Below, piece after piece: positions 58,722 to 64,000 of a stretch of 64,000 nucleotides of DNA. Origin of the DNA: Agreia bicolorata (GTDB lineage Bacteria; Actinomycetota; Actinomycetes; Actinomycetales; Microbacteriaceae); NCBI RefSeq assembly GCF_000938265.1, contig NZ_JYFC01000003.1:496001-560000 (forward strand). Direction: 5' to 3'. Below the pieces are notes generated by a model, which had not been told where the DNA came from, did no database searches, and worked only from the letters and a program-made list of their open reading frames with translations. A program made the translations under genes and the position numbers. Within the stretch, counting starts at the first letter, position 1. Each line of letters opens with the position of its first letter.

Positions 58722-60255
58722 GTTCATTCGCCTTTCCATAGCAATACGCCAGCAGAACCTCTTCGTCCGCCTCGGCCGCGAGCATCTCGCCCGAGATCCG
58801 GCCCTCGTGCATGATGAGAATTCGATCGCTCATCCCGATCAGTTCCGGCAGCTCCGAGCTGACGGTGACGACGGCCGTTCCGCCGGCGGCAAGCTGCCGG
58901 ATCAGCCGATAGATCTCCGCCTTCGTGCCCACGTCGATCCCCCGGGTCGGCTCATCCATCAGCAGCACGTCCGGGTTGCGCGCCAGCATCTTGGCGAGCA
59001 CCACCTTCTGCTGATTGCCTCCGGAGAGCTCGCCAACGGGCTGGCGTGGGCTGCGCGCCTTGATGTGAAGGTCGTGCATGCCCCGGGTCGTGATGTCCGC
59101 GATCCGCGCGCCCGAGACCAGGCCGAGCGAGCTGACCGAGGAGATGTTGGCGAGAGCGATGTTGTCCTGGATCGACGATCCAAGGATGACGCCCTGGCTG
59201 CGACGCTCTTCGGGCACGAGCGCGATGCCCGCATCGAGCGCCCGGCCCACTCCTGGCGAGCGCGGCAGCGACGTCGCTCCCACAGTGATCTCGCCACGCA
59301 CGTGCTTCTGCGCGCCCGAGATAATGCGCAGCAGTTCACTGCGTCCCGACCCGGCCAACCCGCCGATCCCGAGCACTTCGCCGCGGTGCACCTCGAACGA
59401 GACGTCTTTGACCCGGCGGCCGTGCAGATCGGTGACCGTCAGCGCGACGGTGGTCGTGGCCGTCCCGCGCTCGGGATACAACTCCCCCGTCGAACGGCCG
59501 ACCATCGTCGAGATGACCTCGTCGATGTGCGAGTCCGCGACGTCTTTCGTCATGATCGTCTGTCCGTTTCGCATGATGGTCAGGCGGTCGCACAGCTCGA
59601 AGACCTCCTCGAGTCGGTGCGAGACGTACACGATCGCCACTCCGCGCTCGCGAAGCGAGCGCAGCACGGCGAAGAGGTCTTTGATCTCGGTGTCGGTGAG
59701 CGAGGCCGTGGGCTCGTCGAGGATCAGCACACGCGCATCGGTCGCGAGTGCGCGGGCGAAGGCGACCATGGTCTGCTGCACGGGGGTGAGGTCGCCGGCG
59801 AGCATCCCGAGCGGGATCCTCTGATTGATGCTGTCCAGCTGAGCCCGCGCCCTGCGACGCAGGCTCCGCCACTGTACGAGGCCTCCCCGGCTGGGAGTCT
59901 GCTCGCCGAGCAGGATGTTCTCGGCGACGCTGATCGAGGGGATGACAGACAACTCCTGGTAGAGCGCGACGACCCCCGCGTGGTTCGCGACCCGCACGTT
60001 GGCGAACTCGACCTCCTCGCCGTGTCGGTGCAGCGACCCCGAATCAGGTGAGTACAGGCCGGTGAGGATCTTGATCAGGGTGGACTTGCCGGCCCCGTTC
60101 TCGCCGAGGAGAGCGTGGATCTCGCCGGCCCGCACCGACAGGCCCGCACCGTTGAGGGCGTGCACGCCGTCGAAGCGCTTGACGATGTCACGCGCCTCGA
60201 GGGCCGCCGTCGGCTCCGCTACCGCTGTGTCGGGGTGAGCGTCGAGGATCGTCAT
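58705..60255 (-). CDS. RbsA-like sugar ABC transporter ATPase
   Basis: A 516-residue twin-domain CUT2 ATPase. The N-terminal domain has GENGAGKSTLIKILTGLYSP (Walker A) and VLILDEPTASLTDTEIKDLF. The C-terminal domain has the lysine-less GLAGSGRSELLRIISGAQKH, EERRSQGVILGSSI, LSGGNQQKVVLAKMLARNPD and VLLMDEPTRGIDVGTKAEIY. It energises the RbsC-like permease encoded next. The start overlaps the dehydrogenase stop by 4 bp (ATGA), so metabolism and transport are translated together. This transporter is distinct from the furanose importer at the other end of the window. Confidence 0.92.
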   Translation of the reverse strand: MTILDAHPDTAVAEPTAALEARDIVKRFDGVHALNGAGLSVRAGEIHALLGENGAGKSTLIKILTGLYSPDSGSLHRHGEEVEFANVRVANHAGVVALYQELSVIPSISVAENILLGEQTPSRGGLVQWRSLRRRARAQLDSINQRIPLGMLAGDLTPVQQTMVAFARALATDARVLILDEPTASLTDTEIKDLFAVLRSLRERGVAIVYVSHRLEEVFELCDRLTIMRNGQTIMTKDVADSHIDEVISTMVGRSTGELYPERGTATTTVALTVTDLHGRRVKDVSFEVHRGEVLGIGGLAGSGRSELLRIISGAQKHVRGEITVGATSLPRSPGVGRALDAGIALVPEERRSQGVILGSSIQDNIALANISSVSSLGLVSGARIADITTRGMHDLHIKARSPRQPVGELSGGNQQKVVLAKMLARNPDVLLMDEPTRGIDVGTKAEIYRLIRQLAAGGTAVVTVSSELPELIGMSDRILIMHEGRISGEMLAAEADEEVLLAYCYGKANEHDDHE

Positions 60256-61322
60256 GCGATGGCTCCTTCGTCGACGATGTCGTTGCAGCGCAGGATGACC
60301 TTGGGATACCGCCCGCTCACGTGCACGGCGAACGCCTCGGGCGCATCCTCGAGGTCGAAGACCGCCTGCGTCAGTTCGGCGAGGTCGAGATGGGGCAGGA
60401 TCTGCAGCGCCCGCGGGAAGGCGTAGGGCGAGACGAACAGCCCCGTCAGAGTGAGCTCTTTGAGGTAGAGGTAGTCCGACAGGTTCAGGGGCATCTCGAA
60501 GTCATGCGGATACATCGCGCCGTAGATCACGGTCGCGCCCTGGGCGGCGATGTCGAGCAGGCCGCGCACGGCTCGAGAAGATCCGGATGCATCGATCACG
60601 ACGTCGAAGCCACGACCGTCGGTGATCTCGCCTGCTCGTACGGCCTGGCTCTCGGTGATCGGATCGATCACGTGCTGAGCGCCGTGACGCTGCGCCATCG
60701 CCCGGCGCTCAGCGATCGGTTCGATGAGTGTCAGCGAGGTCGCACCGTTCATCCTCATGACCTGCAGCGCGAGCTGCCCGATGGGTCCGCCACCGCAGAT
60801 CGCCACGCGATCGCCCACCCGGATGTTCGTCTTGTCCGCGATGCGCACCGCGACCGACGTGGGCTCCAGCAGGCAGCCCTGCAGCAGCGACACCGAATCG
60901 GGCAGGCGGTAGACCTGCGATTCGTGCCATGTGACGGTCTCGGCCATTCCCGGTCGGTTGTAGTCCTGGATGTGCTCGCAGAACTGCTGTCGTCCGGTGC
61001 GGCACGGCGTGCACGTTCCGCAGAAGCGGAGGAAGTTGCCGGCCACGCGGTCTCCGATGCTCAGCCCGGTGCGGTGTGCTCGCTCGCCGAGCGCCTCGAC
61101 GACGCCGGACAGTTCGTGGCCCAGTCCGATCGGCACGTCTGTGCCGAAGAAACCCTCGGCGAGGTGCGGGTCGGACCCGCAGATCGCCGAGTACGCCACG
61201 CGGATGCGCACGTCCTCGGGCCCGAGCGGTTGGTCGGGGAAATCGACCACGCCGATGCGGCCGCGGGTCTGGTCGTCGGGATCGCGCAGGCTGCCGATCT
61301 TGGTGACGGCGACGGTTCTCAT
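60252..61322 (-). CDS. Zinc-dependent sugar-alcohol dehydrogenase (MDR superfamily)
   Basis: A 356-residue medium-chain dehydrogenase of the sorbitol/threonine dehydrogenase type. The catalytic zinc motifs are AICGSDPHLAEGFFGTD and GLGHELSGVVEALGE, the structural zinc cluster is CGTCTPCRTGRQQFCEH, and the NAD site GGGPIGQLALQVMRMNGATS. The start at 61322 lies 35 bp after the transketolase C-terminal gene. It likely oxidises a hydroxyl of a polyol or aldose to a ketose. Together with the SDR it provides two oxidation steps before or after the transketolase reaction. Confidence 0.88.
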   Translation of the reverse strand: MRTVAVTKIGSLRDPDDQTRGRIGVVDFPDQPLGPEDVRIRVAYSAICGSDPHLAEGFFGTDVPIGLGHELSGVVEALGERAHRTGLSIGDRVAGNFLRFCGTCTPCRTGRQQFCEHIQDYNRPGMAETVTWHESQVYRLPDSVSLLQGCLLEPTSVAVRIADKTNIRVGDRVAICGGGPIGQLALQVMRMNGATSLTLIEPIAERRAMAQRHGAQHVIDPITESQAVRAGEITDGRGFDVVIDASGSSRAVRGLLDIAAQGATVIYGAMYPHDFEMPLNLSDYLYLKELTLTGLFVSPYAFPRALQILPHLDLAELTQAVFDLEDAPEAFAVHVSGRYPKVILRCNDIVDEGAIA

Positions 61323-61357
61323 GAGACTCTCCGTTGAGTTCAGGTCGGGTGGATGCG

Positions 61358-62320
61358 TCAGGCCGCGGCGATAACGCGCTGGGTCGCGGCGATCGTCGCC
61401 GCGAGCCCGTAGCCGTGCTTGTCGCGGAGCTCCTCGTCTTCGCCGAAGCCGGCGTAGACCTGAGGGATTCCGAGGCGCTCGAACGCGGTGAGGTGGATGC
61501 CCCGGTCGGCGACCACATCGGCCACACGCGAGGCCAGACCACCGTAGGCGAGGTGGTCTTCGACGATCACGAAGCGTCCGCCTGTCTCGGCCGCGCACTG
61601 CGCGATGAGTTCCTCGTCGATAGGCTTGAGGGTGAACATGTCGACCACGCGCACCGAGTGGCCGTCCTTCGCGAGCTCGGCCGCGGCATCCAGCGCCTGC
61701 GCCACCACGGTGCCGTGCGTGAAGATCGTCGCATCCGTGCCCTGCCGCGCGATGATGCCCTTGCCGATGCGGATCTCGTGCTCGCCCGGCTCGTACAGCA
61801 CCTTATCTTTCTTGCCGACGGCGAGACGGATGTAGATCGGACCCTGCATCGTCATGGACTGGCGGATGACCTCGCCGACCATGAGCGGGTCGCCGATCGA
61901 CGTGACGGTCATGTTCGTGAGCGCGCACATCAGCGCGAGATCCTCGACCGCGTAGTGGGTCGAGCCTCCGTTGCCGACGAGACCGCCGTGGGTGCCGATG
62001 ATCTTGACCGGCAGGTTGGGGTAGCAGACGTCGCTGCGCACCTGCTCCAGCGCGCGCATCGAAAGAAACGGGAGCATCCCCGAGACGACCGGGATGTTGC
62101 CGTCGTATGCGAGGCCCGCGGCGACTCCGACGCACGCCTGCTCGGCGAGCCCGACGTCAACGAACCGCTCCGGGTACTTGTCGCGGAACTCCACGAGTGT
62201 CGCCCCGATGTCGGGGGTCAGCACCCACAGGTTGTCGTAGTCTTCGCCGAGTTCGGCCAGTGTCGTTCCGATGACGGATCGCGCGGAGAGCATCTCTCCG
62301 AAGGTGAAGGTGACGGGCAT
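61358..62320 (-). CDS. Split transketolase, C-terminal subunit
   Basis: A 320-residue protein made of the pyrimidine-binding and C-terminal domains of transketolase. The catalytic glutamate for ThDP activation is in RFVDVGLAEQACVGVAAGLA, and the middle region has LPVKIIGTHGGLVGNGGSTH with HYAVEDLALMCALTNMT. The C-terminal domain ends with VRVVDMFTLKPIDEELIAQC and RFVIVEDHLAYGGLASRVAD. The ATG overlaps the stop of the N-terminal subunit by one base (TGATG). Two-subunit transketolases occur in archaea, some bacteria and in sulfoglycolytic or rare-sugar pathways. The substrate may be an unphosphorylated ketose, since no kinase is encoded nearby. Confidence 0.88.
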   Translation of the reverse strand: MPVTFTFGEMLSARSVIGTTLAELGEDYDNLWVLTPDIGATLVEFRDKYPERFVDVGLAEQACVGVAAGLAYDGNIPVVSGMLPFLSMRALEQVRSDVCYPNLPVKIIGTHGGLVGNGGSTHYAVEDLALMCALTNMTVTSIGDPLMVGEVIRQSMTMQGPIYIRLAVGKKDKVLYEPGEHEIRIGKGIIARQGTDATIFTHGTVVAQALDAAAELAKDGHSVRVVDMFTLKPIDEELIAQCAAETGGRFVIVEDHLAYGGLASRVADVVADRGIHLTAFERLGIPQVYAGFGEDEELRDKHGYGLAATIAATQRVIAAA

Positions 62321-63198
62321 CAGACGGATTCCTTCTCTCGGGATGCCTGGAGTGCGGCCATCGCACGATCCAGGTCTGCGGCGCCCAGCGACCCGGCGTG
62401 CCAGGCGAGGTTGCGTTCCATGAAGTCGACGCCCTTGCCTTTGACGGTCTCGCACACGACGACGGTCGGCTTTCGGCTGTCGCTGGCGGGGAGGGCATCT
62501 ATCGCCTGCACCAGCGCACCCATGTCGTGTCCATCGATGTGCACGACGTTCCAACCGAAGGCTGCCCACTTGTCTGTGTAGGGCTCGAGGAAGACGCGCT
62601 CCTCGTCGAAGCTCGTCATCAGCTGACGGTTCCGGTCGATGAAGGCCACCAGGTTGCCCAGCTCGTAGGAGTTCGCCGCCATGGCCGCCTCCCACACGGA
62701 ACCCTCACCGGTCTCGCCGTCGCCCATCAGGGTGACGACTCGATGGCTCTCTCCGCGGCCTCGTGCGCTCAGCGCCATTCCGACCGCGAGGGGCAGACCG
62801 TGTCCGAGCGAGCCGGTCGAGGCCTCGACTCCGGGCAGCTGCACCTTGCACGGGTGCATCCCATAGGCGCTGTCGAGCTGCCCGTAGGTGTCGACGATCC
62901 CGTCGTATGAGAAGAATCCGCGCATCGACATCGCGATGTACATGCAGACTGCCGCGTGCCCCTTGCTGAGCAGGAACCGATCGCGCGTCGGGTTGGCGAT
63001 GTCGGTCGGATCGACGTGGAGCCCGTGATGGAAGAGCGCGGTCAGAATGTCGGCCGACGAGAGATCGCCTCCGATGTGCACGGCGCCCTCATACGTGCCG
63101 CACAGGTGCAGCAACTTCGATCGCAGCTCGAACGCCAGGTTTTCCAGCTCTTCGACGGTGTGCGGATTCTCTGTGTTCTGCAGGCTGGGTTGCGCCAT
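62320..63198 (-). CDS. Split transketolase, N-terminal subunit
   Basis: A 292-residue protein equal to the ThDP-pyrophosphate-binding domain of transketolase. The substrate-site histidine is in AVHIGGDLSSADILTALFHH (family: GHxGxxxS), the SKGH motif in DRFLLSKGHAAVCMYIAMS, GSLGHGL follows, and the ThDP/Mg motif is VTLMGDGETGEGSVWEAAMA with DRNRQL (usually DxN). The ATG at 63198 follows AGGAGG at ideal distance, so upstream in-frame starts are rejected. It is the first gene of the long operon. Two palindromes at 63321-63357 lie in its promoter region. Confidence 0.9.
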   Translation of the reverse strand: MAQPSLQNTENPHTVEELENLAFELRSKLLHLCGTYEGAVHIGGDLSSADILTALFHHGLHVDPTDIANPTRDRFLLSKGHAAVCMYIAMSMRGFFSYDGIVDTYGQLDSAYGMHPCKVQLPGVEASTGSLGHGLPLAVGMALSARGRGESHRVVTLMGDGETGEGSVWEAAMAANSYELGNLVAFIDRNRQLMTSFDEERVFLEPYTDKWAAFGWNVVHIDGHDMGALVQAIDALPASDSRKPTVVVCETVKGKGVDFMERNLAWHAGSLGAADLDRAMAALQASREKESV

Positions 63199-63306
63199 CG
63201 CGTGCCTCCTCGTCATTGATTGGCGTCGACGAGTCACCGGCACTGTGCGGTCTTCATCGACATTCGCTTGTGGTCGGCCCGTGCTTCGGGAACCCGACGA
63301 GGCGAC

Positions 63307-63335
63307 AGTATCACGGTCAGGTTTACAAGTAAACA
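63307..63335 (-). promoter_or_regulatory. Promoter candidate of the split-transketolase operon
   Basis: Read on the reverse strand, GATACT (63312-63307) is a reasonable -10. The -35 would fall within the palindrome at 63321-63334, so binding of a repressor there would block polymerase. No consensus -35 is present. Confidence 0.4.
63321..63334. promoter_or_regulatory. Operator palindrome A of the transketolase operon
   Basis: GTTTACAAGTAAAC has perfect 6-bp arms around AA. Its GTTTA/TAAAC arms recur inverted in palindrome B 24 bp away (centre to centre), between the divergent operon and the MarR-type gene. Confidence 0.72.
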
Positions 63336-63345
63336 GGAATGCAAT

Positions 63346-63357
63346 TAAACATGTTTA
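63346..63357. promoter_or_regulatory. Operator palindrome B of the transketolase operon
   Basis: TAAACATGTTTA is a perfect 12-bp palindrome containing the same TAAAC/GTTTA half-sites. It lies 90 bp upstream of the regulator's start. Confidence 0.68.
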
Positions 63358-63446
63358 TGGGTGCAGACTGGCAGTGTGGAGAACTCGCGCGATACGACAG
63401 AGGGGTGCTCGATGACCGTGACTAGACTCGCCTCTCGGATTCCGCA

Positions 63447-64000
63447 ATGACCCGGCGCAGGATTGGAGTGCGGTTGACTGACGAGCTGGATGAATCGGCC
63501 GATCCGGTGGTCGTGGGCCCCGTCGACGTCGTCACCACCCCACTGGCAGACGCTCTCGACAGCGAGGCCTTCACGCCACGCCTTCTCCACTTGATCTCGA
63601 ACGCGCTCGTCTGGCGCGAGTCCCGACTGCTCCGGAGTGCCTTCAACCTCGGCACGAACGACTGGCGGGTGATCTCGGCGATCTCGATTCGGCCAGGAGC
63701 CACGTCGACCGAGATCTCGGAGTTCGTCGCAATGAACAAGGCGATCGTATCCAAGAGCGTCAACACCCTGATCGCGCGAGAGCTCATCGTGCCCGCCGAC
63801 GGCAAGCGCGGGTCGCGCCATCTGTACCTCACGGGTGCGGGCGCCGATATGCACGATCGCATGAAGCCGATCTCGATGCAGGGTCAAGAGATCGTTCTCG
63901 GCGATCTCAACCCCGATGAGATCAGTCAGCTGAACCACCTGCTGGTGCGCCTCTTGCAACGGACGCCCGACCTCTCTCCCACTCAGAGCGCGCCGGTCGA
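63447..64000 (+). CDS. MarR-family regulator of the transketolase operon (cut by window end)
   Basis: The frame from the ATG at 63447 is open to the last base and encodes at least 184 residues. A variable stretch of about 35 residues is followed by a MarR-type core: LISNALVWRESRLLRSAFNL, TNDWRVISAISIRPGATSTE, the recognition helix in FVAMNKAIVSKSVNTLIARE, and the wing DGKRGSRHLYLTGAGADMHD. The start is uncertain because no good ribosome-binding site precedes it; a GTG at 63468 is an alternative. It is divergent from the transketolase operon, with two palindromes in the gap, and is the likely regulator of the operon. Confidence 0.82.
   Translation, partial: MTRRRIGVRLTDELDESADPVVVGPVDVVTTPLADALDSEAFTPRLLHLISNALVWRESRLLRSAFNLGTNDWRVISAISIRPGATSTEISEFVAMNKAIVSKSVNTLIARELIVPADGKRGSRHLYLTGAGADMHDRMKPISMQGQEIVLGDLNPDEISQLNHLLVRLLQRTPDLSPTQSAPV

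Noticed and set aside
57726-63198. Assignment of the operon to sulfoquinovose breakdown because of the split transketolase
   Set aside because: No sulfoquinovosidase, sulfo-sugar isomerase, sulfo-sugar exporter or other sulfo-specific gene is present; the importer is RbsABC-like.
1-64000. CRISPR arrays, insertion sequences, tRNA or rRNA genes
   Set aside because: No regularly spaced repeats, transposase-like products, cloverleaf patterns or rRNA stretches were seen by eye; a tRNA scan was not possible.

Overview
This is 64 kb of high-GC chromosomal DNA from an actinobacterium, most probably a member of the Microbacteriaceae. The signs are G/C-rich third codon positions, frequent GTG starts, LacI/TetR/PadR/MarR regulators, an S-(hydroxymethyl)mycothiol dehydrogenase (mycothiol is actinobacterial), a DtxR/IdeR-type iron box, sortase-E-type LAXTG anchors and a ChrSA/HrtBA-like haem locus. 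No rRNA, tRNA, phage, insertion sequence or CRISPR array was seen. The assignment to family is an inference from style, not from a marker gene.

Layout. (1) 1-956: the end of an unidentified gene and a DUF1345 membrane protein. (2) 953-17762: a carbohydrate locus. A LacI regulator and an extra ABC ATPase face a complete YtfQRT/YjfF-type furanose importer across a 415-bp control region holding three LacI-type operators. The importer is followed by two giant secreted, LAXTG-anchored GH43 proteins. The locus reads as cell-surface breakdown of an arabinan or other furanoside polymer followed by uptake of the released furanose. (3) 17853-21062: small membrane protein, rifamycin ADP-ribosyltransferase (arr), TetR and a divergent DHA2 drug exporter. 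(4) 21103-30325: haem/iron region with an HrtBA-like ABC exporter divergent from a ChrSA-like two-component system, small exported proteins, a FecBCD-type siderophore importer behind a DtxR box, and a siderophore-interacting reductase. (5) 30371-39916: stand-alone trpF, a run of single regulators, acetyltransferases and redox enzymes, a frameshifted alpha/beta hydrolase, and a PadR/HAAS pair. (6) 40021-46961: mycothiol-dependent formaldehyde detoxification, then a three-gene redox operon (SDR, alpha/beta hydrolase fused to a gluconate-dehydrogenase-subunit-3-like domain, GMC oxidoreductase) and a cupin. (7) 47138-50361: DUF318 permease / TIGR03943 / beta-propeller protein operon. (8) 50418-54736: vanillate demethylase vanAB with a divergent PadR (vanR-like) and a vanillin-type aldehyde dehydrogenase. 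(9) 54797-64000: a long operon with split transketolase, Zn-dehydrogenase, RbsABC-type importer, SDR and TIM-barrel isomerase, facing a MarR-type regulator cut by the window end.

How it works together. The window looks like a plant-biomass lifestyle: hemicellulose/pectin side-chain sugars, lignin-derived vanillate with the formaldehyde it releases, and an unidentified sugar or polyol, alongside iron, haem and drug handling. The vanillate and formaldehyde functions fit each other: VanAB demethylation yields formaldehyde, and MscR plus its metallo-beta-lactamase-fold partner lie 10 kb away. The most unusual items are the kinase-less split-transketolase operon, the twin-ATPase furanose importer with its 20-bp-stem hairpin between binding protein and ATPase, the sortase-anchored multi-module GH43 pair, the hydrolase/subunit-3 fusion, and a perfect 19-bp inverted repeat at 46556-46607.
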